This document shows positions 1 through 8,230 of a stretch of 64,000 bases of DNA, piece by piece. Origin of the DNA: Streptomyces sp. NBC_01197 (GTDB lineage: Bacteria > Actinomycetota > Actinomycetes > Streptomycetales > Streptomycetaceae). The translations under genes and the position numbers were made by a program. The stretch spans positions 6,067,001 to 6,131,000 of the forward strand of contig NZ_CP108569.1 in NCBI RefSeq assembly GCF_036010505.1, written 5' to 3'. Positions within the stretch are counted from its first letter, which is position 1; the number at the start of each line of letters is the position of its first letter. A model generated the notes under the pieces. The model saw only the letters and a program-made list of their open reading frames with translations. It had not been told where the DNA came from and searched no databases.

Positions 1-16
1 AACTCACCTGTGCCGA

Positions 17-454
17 TCAGGTCGTCGGTGCCGGCGCAGACCGCCGCGCCGTGACCGTCTCGTACCGCAGCGCCGCACCCGTCACGACCGCGCCGATTCC
101 CTCCCACAGCCCCACGCCGAGGAACCCGGACGGCGCGCGGCCGGACACGACGGCCGTGGTGAAGACCGCGAAGGTCAGCAGCCGGAACGGCACCGTCCAG
201 CGGAAGAAGCCCTTCCAGTCGGCGGCGGCCGCCAGCACGTAGTACGCCCCCATGTTCACCGCGGCCATCGAGGACGCCGTGATGAAGGTCCGGGTGTAGT
301 CGGACGCCGGGCGCCCGGAGGCGGGGGCGGCGAAGCCCAGGGCCTCCAGCAGCGCGGCGGGGGAGATCAGGCCCACGGCTCCCAGTACGACGGCGAGCAC
401 ACCGAAGACGGCCATGGTCCAGCCGGACGGGGAACGGGGCAGTCGTATCACCAT
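17..454 (-). CDS. small integral membrane protein, function unknown
   Basis: A 145-residue hydrophobic protein with about four predicted membrane segments: an N-terminal helix after the basic RLPRSP stretch, a second around residues 55-75 (ASSMAAVNMGAYYVLAAAA), and two more in the C-terminal half. I see no catalytic or binding motif and do not recognise a named family. It resembles short actinobacterial four-helix proteins of unknown role. An internal ATG 39 bases downstream (MAVFGVL) is an alternative start. It lies 56 bases downstream of the penicillin-binding protein gene on the same strand, so the two may be cotranscribed. Confidence 0.7.
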   Translation of the reverse strand: MVIRLPRSPSGWTMAVFGVLAVVLGAVGLISPAALLEALGFAAPASGRPASDYTRTFITASSMAAVNMGAYYVLAAAADWKGFFRWTVPFRLLTFAVFTTAVVSGRAPSGFLGVGLWEGIGAVVTGAALRYETVTARRSAPAPTT

Positions 455-510
455 GGCGGCACCCTATGGGCTGGAGCGCCCGCCGGGGACCGTAATGGAT
501 CACCGGCCGG

Positions 511-1959
511 CTACTTCAGCGCCGCCGCCATCATCTTCTGGGCGACAGGCCCCGCGAGGCCGTTGCCGCTCACCTCCGCACGGGCCGCGTCCGAGTCCTC
601 CACGAGCACCGCGACCGCCACCTCCTTGCCGGTCGACTTGTCCTTCGCGTACGACGTGAACCAGGCGTACGGCGCCTTGTCGTTGTTCACACCGTGCTGG
701 GCCGTGCCGGTCTTGCCCCCCACCACGGCGCCGGGGACCTTCGCGCTCGAACCCGTGCCCTGCTCGACAACCGTCTGCATCGCACTCTGGAGCTGGGCCG
801 CCGTGGACGACGAGACGATCCGCTTGCCGGCGTCCTTCCCGTAGGACTGCAGCGTGTTGCCGTCGCCGTCCGTCACCTTGGACACCATGTGCGGGCCGGC
901 CATCACCCCGCCGTTCGCCAGGGCGGACGTCACCATCGCCATCTGGAGCGGGGTGGCCGTCACATCGAACTGGCCGATGCCGCTCAGCGCCGTCTGTGCC
1001 TTGTACATGTGCGTGGGGTAGTTGCTCGGCCAGGCGCGCACCGGCACATCCTGCTTGGAGTCGTTGAAGCCGTACTTCTCCGCCATCGCCCGCACCTTGT
1101 CCTGGCCCAGGTCGTCGGCCACCTTGGCGAAGACGGTGTTGCAGGAGTACTCGAGGGCGGTGCGGAGCGACGCGTTCTTGCAGGGGTCCGACGCGCTCTC
1201 GTTGGTGAGGTCCGTAGTCGTGCCGGGGAGCCGGTACGGGTCGGGGCTGTCGGTCTTCTCGTCGATCGACGAGAACAGCCCGTCCTCCAGCGCGGCCGAC
1301 GCGACCACCAGCTTGAAGGTCGACCCCGGGGGCAGCGGCTGGCGCAGCGCCCGGTTGAGCATCGGCTGGTCCTTGTCGGTGGTCAGCTGCTTCCAGGCGT
1401 CGCCGTCCGTCGTACCGCTGATCTTCGACGGGTCGTAGGACGGCGTGGAGACCATGCCCAGGATCTCGCCGGTCTTCGGGTCGATGGCGACGGCGGCGCC
1501 CTTCTTGCTGCCGAGTGCTTCGTACCCCGCCTTCTGCACGGCCGGACTGATCGTCGTCAGGACGTCACCGGGGGCGGTCTGCTTGCCGGTGAGCGCGTCG
1601 ACCGGGTTCTTCAGCCGGGTGTCCGTCCCGTCGAGGACGTCGCTGTAGATCCCTTCGAGCTGCGTCGACCCGTACGCCTGCGAGCTGTACCCGGTCACGG
1701 CCGAGTACAGGTCTCCGTCGGTGTACGTACGCCGGTAGGCGAGGTCGCCGCTGTCCGTCCGCTTCGATCCGGTGACCGACCTGCCTCCCACGATGATGTC
1801 GCCCAGCGGCTTCGCGTACTGCGCGATGGCGGTCCGCCGGTTGTTCTTGTTGTCTGCGAGGGCCTTGCTCTCGTACCCCTGCACCCAGGTCGCCCGCGTG
1901 AGCAGAGCGAGGACCAGCAGCAGACAGAAGACCGAGGCGCGCCTGATTGTCTTGTTCAT
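511..1959 (-). CDS. penicillin-binding protein 2-type transpeptidase (PbpA family)
   Basis: A 482-residue D,D-transpeptidase that would cross-link peptidoglycan on the outer face of the membrane. One N-terminal signal anchor (residues 9-22) is followed by a short dimerisation/pedestal region and the transpeptidase domain (about 150-480). All three active-site motifs are intact: Ser213-x-x-Lys216 (STFK), Ser272-Cys-Asn274 and Lys416-Thr-Gly418. The length fits the short PbpA/PBP2 proteins of Streptomyces, several of which are usually encoded per genome. It is not beside ftsW or rodA here, so it is likely one of the accessory paralogues. The call is firm; the specific cellular role is inferred. 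Confidence 0.92.
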   Translation of the reverse strand: MNKTIRRASVFCLLLVLALLTRATWVQGYESKALADNKNNRRTAIAQYAKPLGDIIVGGRSVTGSKRTDSGDLAYRRTYTDGDLYSAVTGYSSQAYGSTQLEGIYSDVLDGTDTRLKNPVDALTGKQTAPGDVLTTISPAVQKAGYEALGSKKGAAVAIDPKTGEILGMVSTPSYDPSKISGTTDGDAWKQLTTDKDQPMLNRALRQPLPPGSTFKLVVASAALEDGLFSSIDEKTDSPDPYRLPGTTTDLTNESASDPCKNASLRTALEYSCNTVFAKVADDLGQDKVRAMAEKYGFNDSKQDVPVRAWPSNYPTHMYKAQTALSGIGQFDVTATPLQMAMVTSALANGGVMAGPHMVSKVTDGDGNTLQSYGKDAGKRIVSSSTAAQLQSAMQTVVEQGTGSSAKVPGAVVGGKTGTAQHGVNNDKAPYAWFTSYAKDKSTGKEVAVAVLVEDSDAARAEVSGNGLAGPVAQKMMAAALK

Positions 1960-2019
1960 CCCGTGTGAGGACGAGCGGGGCGGGCGGCGCCGTTCCCGGC
2001 CGGCGGATTTCTCAGCGAT

Positions 2020-2037
2020 CTCTCATCTGGGTGAGAG
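2020..2037. other. short inverted repeat between IclR gene and pbp promoter region
   Basis: CTCTCA and TGAGAG are separated by six bases. The repeat sits just beyond the 3' end of the IclR gene and about 60 bases upstream of the PBP start. It has no T-run, so it could be a weak terminator or a regulator site. Nothing else distinguishes these roles. Confidence 0.3.
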
Positions 2038-2052
2038 CCGGATCACCGCCGC

Positions 2053-2826
2053 TCAGAGCCGCCGGGTCGCGAGGGTCAGCCGGTCGCGGGCGTCGAAGAG
2101 CGCGTCCTTGACCATCTGCTCATGGGCCGGGGTGAGCCGGGCCACCGGCACCGAGCAGCTGATCGCGTCGCGGGCCGGGGTCCGGTACGGGATGGCCACG
2201 CCGAAGCAGCGCAGCCCCAGCGTGTTCTCCTCGCGGTCCACGGCGTACCCCTGCTCGCGGACGAGGTGCAGCTCCTCGATGAGCTTCTCGCGGTCCGTGA
2301 TGGTGTGCTCGGTCAGCTGCGGCATGGTCTCCGGCAGCATCTTGCGTACCTGCTCGTCGCTGTGGGTGGCGAGCAGCGCCTTGCCCAGCGAGGTCGAGTG
2401 CGCGGGCAGCCTGCGGCCGACCCGGGTGAACGGGCGCAGGTAGTGCTGCGACTGGCGGGTGGCCAGATAGACGACGTTGGTCCCGTCGAGTCGGGCGAGG
2501 TGGATGGTCTCCGTCGTGTCGTCGGAGAGCCGGTCGAGGGTGGCGCGGGCCGCCGCGACGACCTCGTCGCCGTCGATGTACGAGGTACCGACGAGCAGGG
2601 CGCGTACGCCGATGCCGTACCGCGTGCCGGTCGCGTCGGTCTCCACCCAGCCCAGTTCCACCAGCGTGCGCAGCAGCATGTAGAGACTGGACTTGGGGTA
2701 GCCGACCGCCTCCTGTACGGCCGCGAGCGAGTGCATGCCGGGGCGCCCGGCGAAGTACTCGAGCAACTCGACCGTCCGCACCGCGGACTTGACCTGCGCC
2801 CCACCTGCTGTCTCGGCAGCCGACAT
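2053..2826 (-). CDS. IclR-family transcriptional regulator
   Basis: A 257-residue protein with an N-terminal winged helix-turn-helix (about residues 12-75, KSAVRTVELLEYF onward) and the C-terminal IclR effector domain (about 90-250) with a TRVGRRLPAHSTSLGKALLA-type signature. IclR proteins usually repress, or sometimes activate, an adjacent catabolic operon in response to a pathway intermediate. It is divergent from the aldehyde dehydrogenase/DUF1349 pair, and the intergenic region holds an IclR-like palindrome at 2899-2918. The likely target is therefore that operon and itself. Confidence 0.9.
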   Translation of the reverse strand: MSAAETAGGAQVKSAVRTVELLEYFAGRPGMHSLAAVQEAVGYPKSSLYMLLRTLVELGWVETDATGTRYGIGVRALLVGTSYIDGDEVVAAARATLDRLSDDTTETIHLARLDGTNVVYLATRQSQHYLRPFTRVGRRLPAHSTSLGKALLATHSDEQVRKMLPETMPQLTEHTITDREKLIEELHLVREQGYAVDREENTLGLRCFGVAIPYRTPARDAISCSVPVARLTPAHEQMVKDALFDARDRLTLATRRL

Positions 2827-2898
2827 TCGACCCTGCCCCTCTTGTCAATGCTGAACACGCGTTATTAGAGTTCCAGGAGATATTCATCATCAGGAACT

Positions 2899-2918
2899 TT
2901 GTTCAGAATACCGAACAA
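2899..2918. promoter_or_regulatory. candidate IclR operator
   Basis: TTGTTC (2899-2904), spacer AGAATACC and GAACAA (2913-2918) form a 20-bp interrupted palindrome. Its TTC-N-GNATANC-GAA core is typical of actinobacterial IclR sites. It lies in the 155-bp divergent region between the IclR gene and the aldehyde dehydrogenase gene. Binding is inferred. Confidence 0.55.
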
Positions 2919-2981
2919 CTTTACCGAACGACTCGTTGTGCGGCAGTGGTTTGCGGCAGTGGATCTGGAAGGACGTTCGCG

Positions 2982-4511
2982 GTGGCAGCAACACCAGTCT
3001 GGAGTGTCGACCCCCGAACCGGGAAGCAGCGCGAGCAGGTCGCGCTGGAGGCCGCGACGGGTGAAGTGGACCAAGTGGTCCGCGCCGCCCACGCCGCGCG
3101 TGCGTCGCTCGCCGACCGTAGGGTACGGGCAGCCCTGCTGCGTACCGCCGCCGACCTGCTCGACGAGGCCAGGCCCCATGTCATCGAGGCCGCCGACGCC
3201 GAGACCGCGCTCGGCCCCGGCCGGCTCACCGGTGAACTCGCCCGTACCACCGCGCAGTTCCGGGCTTTCGCCGATGTGATCGACGAGGGTTCCTTCCTCG
3301 ACGTCCGCATCGACCACCCGGACGCCGGCGCGACCCCGCCCCGGCCCGACCTGCGTCGGTACAAGCTGCCGCTCGGCGTCGTCGCGGTGTACGCGGCGAG
3401 CAACTTCCCGCTGGCCTTCTCGGTGCCGGGTGGCGACACCGCGAGCGCGCTCGCGGCCGGCTGCCCGGTCGTGGTGAAGGCGCACCCCGACCATCCCGCG
3501 ACGTCCGAGCTCTGCGCCTCGGTGCTGCACCGGGCCGCCGAGCAGGTCGGCCTCGACCCCGCGGTGGTCTCCGTGGTGCACGGCTTCGAGGCCGGAGTGG
3601 CGCTCGTCAAGCACCCGCTGGTCGCCGCCGCCGGTTTCACCGGGTCGGTGCGCGGCGGGCGTGCCCTCTTCGACGCGGCTGCCGCCAGGCCGGTCCCGAT
3701 CCCCTTCCACGGCGAGCTGGGCTCGCTCAACCCGGTCGTGGTGACGGAGGCCGCCGCCGCCGAGCGCGCCGAGGAGATCGGAGCGGGGCTCGCGGGCTCC
3801 GTCACCCTCGGCACCGGCCAGTTCTGCGTGAAGCCCGGCTTCGTGCTCGCGCCCACCGGGGCCGGTGGCGACGCCCTGGTCAAGGCGCTCACGGCCGCGG
3901 TCAGCGACAGCGAGGCGGGTGTCCTGCTCGACCACCGGATGCGCGACAACTTCCTGGCTGGCGTACGCGAACGGGCCGCCCTGACCGGGGTCGACGCCCC
4001 GGTCACGCCCGGGGCGGGCGGCGAGCACACCGTCAGCGCGGGCTTCCTGACGCTGCCCGCGGCGCTGCTGGCAGCGGACGGCGAGCACGATCTCCTCCTG
4101 GAGGAGTGCTTCGGCCCCGTCACGGTCGTCGCACGCTACGGATCCACCGAGGAGATCACCGCGGTGCTCTCCCGGCTGCCGGGCAATCTGACGGCGACCC
4201 TCCAGGTCTCCACAGCCGAGGCCGCGGGCGAGGGCACCACAGCCGCCGCTCTGCTCGACGAGCTCACCCCGCTCGCCGGGCGGGTCCTGGTCAACGGCTG
4301 GCCCACCGGGGTCGCGGTCGCCCCCGCCCAGCACCACGGCGGCCCCTACCCGGCCACCACCTCCACCTCCACCTCGGTCGGCGGTACCGCCATCGAGCGC
4401 TGGCTGCGCCCGGTCGCGTACCAGAGCACGCCCGACGCGCTGCTCCCGCCCGAGCTGCGCGAGGCCAACCCGCTGGGCCTGCCCCGCCGCATCAACGGCC
4501 TCCCCGAGTGA
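2982..4511 (+). CDS. NAD(P)-dependent aldehyde dehydrogenase (2,5-dioxovalerate / ketoglutaric semialdehyde type)
   Basis: A 509-residue aldehyde dehydrogenase. Catalytic Cys282 lies in GTGQFCVKPG and Glu245 in HGELGSLNP. The GQFC context matches the alpha-ketoglutaric semialdehyde dehydrogenase subgroup that ends pentose and uronic acid oxidation pathways. The GTG at 2982 is preferred to an upstream GTG at 2946 because a GGAAGG ribosome site precedes it and the upstream residues look non-coding. The stop overlaps the next gene by 4 bp. The family is certain; the exact substrate is inferred. Confidence 0.9.
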   Translation: MAATPVWSVDPRTGKQREQVALEAATGEVDQVVRAAHAARASLADRRVRAALLRTAADLLDEARPHVIEAADAETALGPGRLTGELARTTAQFRAFADVIDEGSFLDVRIDHPDAGATPPRPDLRRYKLPLGVVAVYAASNFPLAFSVPGGDTASALAAGCPVVVKAHPDHPATSELCASVLHRAAEQVGLDPAVVSVVHGFEAGVALVKHPLVAAAGFTGSVRGGRALFDAAAARPVPIPFHGELGSLNPVVVTEAAAAERAEEIGAGLAGSVTLGTGQFCVKPGFVLAPTGAGGDALVKALTAAVSDSEAGVLLDHRMRDNFLAGVRERAALTGVDAPVTPGAGGEHTVSAGFLTLPAALLAADGEHDLLLEECFGPVTVVARYGSTEEITAVLSRLPGNLTATLQVSTAEAAGEGTTAAALLDELTPLAGRVLVNGWPTGVAVAPAQHHGGPYPATTSTSTSVGGTAIERWLRPVAYQSTPDALLPPELREANPLGLPRRINGLPE

Positions 4512-5116
4512 CCCGGCTGCCCGAGCTGCCCTTCCCACTGCTTGCGGAGGGCCCACAGGCCCCCTGGAAGTACGAGGAAGGGGCGCTCTCGGTGCGCGCC
4601 GGAGCGCGCGAGGACCTGTTCGTGCCCCCGGCGGGCGACTCACCCGAGCCGGCGTCGGACGCGCCCAGGCTGCTCGGCACACCACCGCCCGGCGACTTCC
4701 AGCTGATCGCCAGGGTGGCGGTCGGCTTCGTCGGCGCGGGGGACGCGGGCGCGCTGTACCTGGAGACCGGCGAACGGGAGTGGGCCAAGCTCTGCTTCGA
4801 ACTCTCCCCTGACACCCCCACCATCTGCTCGGTCGTGACCAGGGGGTACTCCGACGACGTCAACTCCTCGGTGGTGGAGGGCGACAGCGTCTGGCTGCGG
4901 ATCAGCCGGACCGGGAAGGCCTTCGCCTTCCACGCGTCGGCCGACGGCGAACGCTGGACCTTCGTACGGGTCTTCGCACTCGGCGACGGAGCGGCGGCGG
5001 CCGGCGCCCGGATCGGCTTCCTGGCCCAGTGCCCCGCAGCCGAAGGCTGCGCGGTGACGTTCGACTCGCTCGTCTACCGGGACCGCGCGCCCAGGGGACT
5101 GCGCGACGGGAGCTGA
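4508..5116 (+). CDS. DUF1349 (YesU-like) beta-sandwich protein
   Basis: A 202-residue protein of the DUF1349 family, a concanavalin-like fold related to B. subtilis YesU. Characteristic stretches are FQLIARVAVGF, GALYLETGEREWAKLCFE, and GRAFAFHASADGERW-type repeats near residues 130-150. Family members occur beside sugar-degradation genes, but their biochemical activity is not settled. The GTG start shares a GTGA overlap with the aldehyde dehydrogenase stop, so the two are translationally coupled. This supports a role in the same, probably carbohydrate-derived, catabolic route. Confidence 0.85.
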   Translation: MTRLPELPFPLLAEGPQAPWKYEEGALSVRAGAREDLFVPPAGDSPEPASDAPRLLGTPPPGDFQLIARVAVGFVGAGDAGALYLETGEREWAKLCFELSPDTPTICSVVTRGYSDDVNSSVVEGDSVWLRISRTGKAFAFHASADGERWTFVRVFALGDGAAAAGARIGFLAQCPAAEGCAVTFDSLVYRDRAPRGLRDGS

Positions 5117-5154
5117 TGGCGGGGCCGGGCGGGGTCGCGCCCGGCCCGCCGGCC

Positions 5155-6588
5155 TCACCCCGCGGGGGCCGCGGGCTCCTCCGTGGACCCGGCAGCGGCG
5201 GGCCGCAGGGTCATCCGCGCCGTCCGCAGCCGTGCTGTGGCCAGCGCGGAGAGGGCCAGTAGGACAGCGCTGACCAGCAGCGACGTCCGCATCCCGGCAG
5301 CGAAGCCACCCCCGGCGACCAGTCCGCCGAAGACCGCGACCGCCAGGCCGCCGGAGATCTGTCGCCCGGCGTTGAGCACCCCCGCCGCCAGTCCGGCCCG
5401 CTCGCCGGGCACCGCCTCCAGCATGGTGGCCGTGAGCGGCGGCACGGTCAGAGCCGTCCCCAGGGCGAGCGGCATCAGGGCGACCGCCACCAGGACGTCC
5501 GGAGTACGCCGCGAGACCGTCAGCAGCAGAAGTGCCCCCGCCGCCGCGACCAGTTGGCCGACCAGCATCGGCACCCGCGGCCCGAAGCGGTCCGCCAGCC
5601 GCCCCGCGAGGACGTTGACCAGCGGGATCAGCGCCGACATCGGCAGGAACATCAGCCCCGCGCTCATCGCGGACTGTCCCCGCACCTGCTGGAAGAAGAG
5701 GCTCAGTACGAAGATCAGGCCGTAGAAGGCGATGCTGTTCGCCGCGCCCGCGCCCAGCGAGACCGAGACCGCCCGGTTCCGGAACAGTCCCAGTGGCACC
5801 ACAGGATGCCGATGCCGGGACTCGACACGGAGGAACACGGCCAGCATGACCAGGGCCACCCCGCCCGCGACGATCCCGGCGGTGCCGCCCTCGATCACCG
5901 CGAAGGTGACCGACGCCAGCATCAGCACGGCGGTCAGCTGACCCGCCAGGTCCAGCGGGGCGGGCCTGCGGTGCGAACGCGGGGTGCGGGACAGCAGGAG
6001 CAGAGCTACGGCGCACACCGGCACATTGATGAAGAAGATCCCGCGCCAGCTCCACGCGGAGGTCAGCGCCCCACCCGCGACGGGTCCCAGCGCCACCGCG
6101 ACCGAACCGCCCGCCGCCCAGAGCGACACCGCGCGGGCCCGCCGCGCCGGTTCCGGGTAAGCCTGGCGTACGAGCGCGAGTGAGGCGGGCAGCAGAACCG
6201 CGGCCGCGACGCCCTGAAGCACCCGTGAACCGATCAGTACGGGCAGGCCCGGGGCCAGACCGCAGGCGGCGGACGCGAGCGTGAAGACGGTGATTCCGCT
6301 CGCGTACGCCCGCCGGGCGCCGATCCGGTCGGAGAGCGCGCCGGTGGAGAGCATCAGCGCTGCGAAGGCCAGGGTGTAGCCGTCAACCACCCACTGGAGC
6401 CCGGCGAGCCCGCCGCCCAGATCGCTGCTGACCGCGGGCAGCGCCACGGTGACGACGGTCGCGTCAAGGGTGATCAGGAAGAAGCCGAACAGCGCGGCGA
6501 AGAGAGTGAGCCCGGGCGAAGGGGCCCGGCCCCGGCTGTCCGTCGCGGGCCGGGTGGAGGTGCCGTGGACGGCGCTTGCGATTGTCAT
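5155..6588 (-). CDS. MFS transporter, DHA2 (EmrB/QacA) drug-efflux type
   Basis: A 477-residue proton-coupled exporter with about 14 membrane helices. It begins with a LDATVVTVALPAVSSDLGG-type first helix, characteristic of the DHA2 family, and has the motif A variant GALSDRIGARR between helices 2 and 3. The ATG at 6588 is chosen because the helix 1 signature follows about 40 residues later and residues further upstream are antisense to the neighbouring regulator. It is divergent from the AraC/GATase1 regulator with only 70 bases between, so control by that regulator is likely. The substrate is unknown. Confidence 0.9.
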   Translation of the reverse strand: MTIASAVHGTSTRPATDSRGRAPSPGLTLFAALFGFFLITLDATVVTVALPAVSSDLGGGLAGLQWVVDGYTLAFAALMLSTGALSDRIGARRAYASGITVFTLASAACGLAPGLPVLIGSRVLQGVAAAVLLPASLALVRQAYPEPARRARAVSLWAAGGSVAVALGPVAGGALTSAWSWRGIFFINVPVCAVALLLLSRTPRSHRRPAPLDLAGQLTAVLMLASVTFAVIEGGTAGIVAGGVALVMLAVFLRVESRHRHPVVPLGLFRNRAVSVSLGAGAANSIAFYGLIFVLSLFFQQVRGQSAMSAGLMFLPMSALIPLVNVLAGRLADRFGPRVPMLVGQLVAAAGALLLLTVSRRTPDVLVAVALMPLALGTALTVPPLTATMLEAVPGERAGLAAGVLNAGRQISGGLAVAVFGGLVAGGGFAAGMRTSLLVSAVLLALSALATARLRTARMTLRPAAAGSTEEPAAPAG

Positions 6589-6658
6589 ACGGCGAGTCTG
6601 GCGAAGGGGGCGCCCGTACAGTAGTGGCCTGAATGCCATGCAACCGGAGGTTCTGGCC

Positions 6659-7621
6659 ATGCCCCGTCCGTACCGTGTAGCGGTTATCGCCACTCCGCCC
6701 GTCTCGATGTTCAATCTGGCCGTCCCGGAGATGATCTTCGAGAAGGCCGAGGTGGACGGCGTGCCCGGGTACGAGACCACCATCTGCGCCCCCGAGCCCG
6801 GCCCGGTCGCCACCACCGGAGGGCTGGACATCCAGGTGCGCCACGGCCTCGAAGCCGTCTTGCGGGCCGATACGGTGATCATCGCGGGCGCCGGGCTGCG
6901 CCAGGATTTCGACCCGCGCACGCTCGACGCGATCCGCACCGCGGCCACCGCGGGCAAGCGGATCGCCGCCATCTGCTCCGGCGCGTTCCTGCTGGCCGAG
7001 GCCGGTCTGCTCGACGGGCGCCCGGTGACCACGCACTGGCAGAACGGCGAGGAGCTGACCCGCCGTTACCCCTCGGTCAGCCTGCAGAGCGACGTCCTCT
7101 ACGTCCAGGACGGGCGGATCCTGACGGCTTCCGGTTACGCGGCCAGTCTCGACCTCTGCCTGCATATCGTCCGCACCGACCACGGGGCGGCCATCGCCAA
7201 TGAGGTGGCCAGACGTGCCCTGGTCGCCCCCGTGCGGCCGGGCGGGCAGGCACAGTCCACCGATACCCCGCTGCCGCCCGAACGCGGCGTCTCCTTCGCC
7301 GAGACCCGCGCCTGGATCATGCAGCACCTGGATGAGCCCCTGACCCTCTCCGATCTCGCCCGGCACGCGGGCGTCTCCATCCGTACGCTCTCCCGCAGGT
7401 TTCTGGCGGAGACAGGGGTCAGCCCCCTTCAGTGGCTGCTTCACCAGCGGATCGAGCGGGCCCGTGAACTCCTGGAGACCACGAAGCTCCCGATGGACCG
7501 GGTCGCCGCCGCCAGCGGTCTGGGCACGGCCGACTCGATGCGCCGGCACCTCGCCCGGCGCACCGGCCTCACCCCCAGCGCCTACCGGACCTCCTTCAGC
7601 CGTCTTGCAACCGTGCGGTGA
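6659..7621 (+). CDS. GATase1-like AraC-family transcriptional regulator (GlxA/FtrA type)
   Basis: A 320-residue regulator. Residues 1-190 form a DJ-1/PfpI/GATase1-like domain with the nucleophile-elbow sequence AAICSGAFLLAEAGLL. Residues 215-310 form an AraC-type double helix-turn-helix (LSDLARHAGVSIRTLSRRF and MDRVAAASGLGTADSMRRH). Proteins of this type usually activate nearby genes. The ATG at 6659 follows GGAGG at 6646-6650; ATG 6638 is an alternative. Its position divergent to the exporter gene suggests it controls that gene. Confidence 0.9.
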   Translation: MPRPYRVAVIATPPVSMFNLAVPEMIFEKAEVDGVPGYETTICAPEPGPVATTGGLDIQVRHGLEAVLRADTVIIAGAGLRQDFDPRTLDAIRTAATAGKRIAAICSGAFLLAEAGLLDGRPVTTHWQNGEELTRRYPSVSLQSDVLYVQDGRILTASGYAASLDLCLHIVRTDHGAAIANEVARRALVAPVRPGGQAQSTDTPLPPERGVSFAETRAWIMQHLDEPLTLSDLARHAGVSIRTLSRRFLAETGVSPLQWLLHQRIERARELLETTKLPMDRVAAASGLGTADSMRRHLARRTGLTPSAYRTSFSRLATVR

Positions 7622-7642
7622 TCAGCCGGCGTCCTCCCCGCC

Positions 7643-8152
7643 ATGACGTCCGTTGCTCTGATCCGCCCGGCGCGCCCGGAGGACATCGACACCATCGCGG
7701 CGCTCCACGCGGCGGCCCGTGCCACGTACTACGAAGGCCGGATACCGGTCGAGGAGTACGCGAGCGCCGAGGTGCACGCGCAGGTGCGGGAGGGCTGGGT
7801 CGGCGCGATCGGCCGGCAGGACGGCGGGGTGCTCTGCGCCGAGGTGGCGGGCATCGTCGCCGGGGTCGCGTCGTTCCGGGTCTTCAACGGGGGCATGACC
7901 CTCATGCAGTTCCACGTCGACCCGGCCCGCTGGAGCCGGGGGATCGGTGGCGCCCTGCACGACGCGGTCGTGGCGGCCTGGCAGCGGGACGCGGTGCCCG
8001 AGGCCCGGCTCGAAGTGTACGAACACAATCTGCGCGCCCAGCGGTTCTACGCCCGCCACGGATGGCTGCCGTACGAGCCGGCGGTCAGTGACCCTGACAG
8101 GGCGCACGTCTCGCTGCGGCTGGCGATCCCGGCCGTGCGGGTCCGGAGCTGA
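7643..8152 (+). CDS. GNAT-family N-acetyltransferase
   Basis: A 169-residue single GNAT domain. The acetyl-CoA binding loop appears as WSRGIGGALHDAVV, and a C-terminal LEVYEHNLRAQRFYARHGWLP motif is typical of the family. It likely acetylates a small-molecule or protein amine, but the substrate cannot be told from sequence. It follows the AraC-type regulator by 21 bases on the same strand and may be cotranscribed with it. Confidence 0.88.
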   Translation: MTSVALIRPARPEDIDTIAALHAAARATYYEGRIPVEEYASAEVHAQVREGWVGAIGRQDGGVLCAEVAGIVAGVASFRVFNGGMTLMQFHVDPARWSRGIGGALHDAVVAAWQRDAVPEARLEVYEHNLRAQRFYARHGWLPYEPAVSDPDRAHVSLRLAIPAVRVRS

Positions 8153-8230
8153 GAGCCGGGCGCCCTTCTGATAGCCCGCAGGGGCTCCTGGTGGCCCCGG
8201 GCGGTTCCTGGTGGTGAGGGCGGCGCTATG

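Noticed and set aside
2865..4685. 606-residue minus-strand frame
   Set aside because: Antisense to the aldehyde dehydrogenase, with Gly/Arg-rich sequence and no family resemblance.
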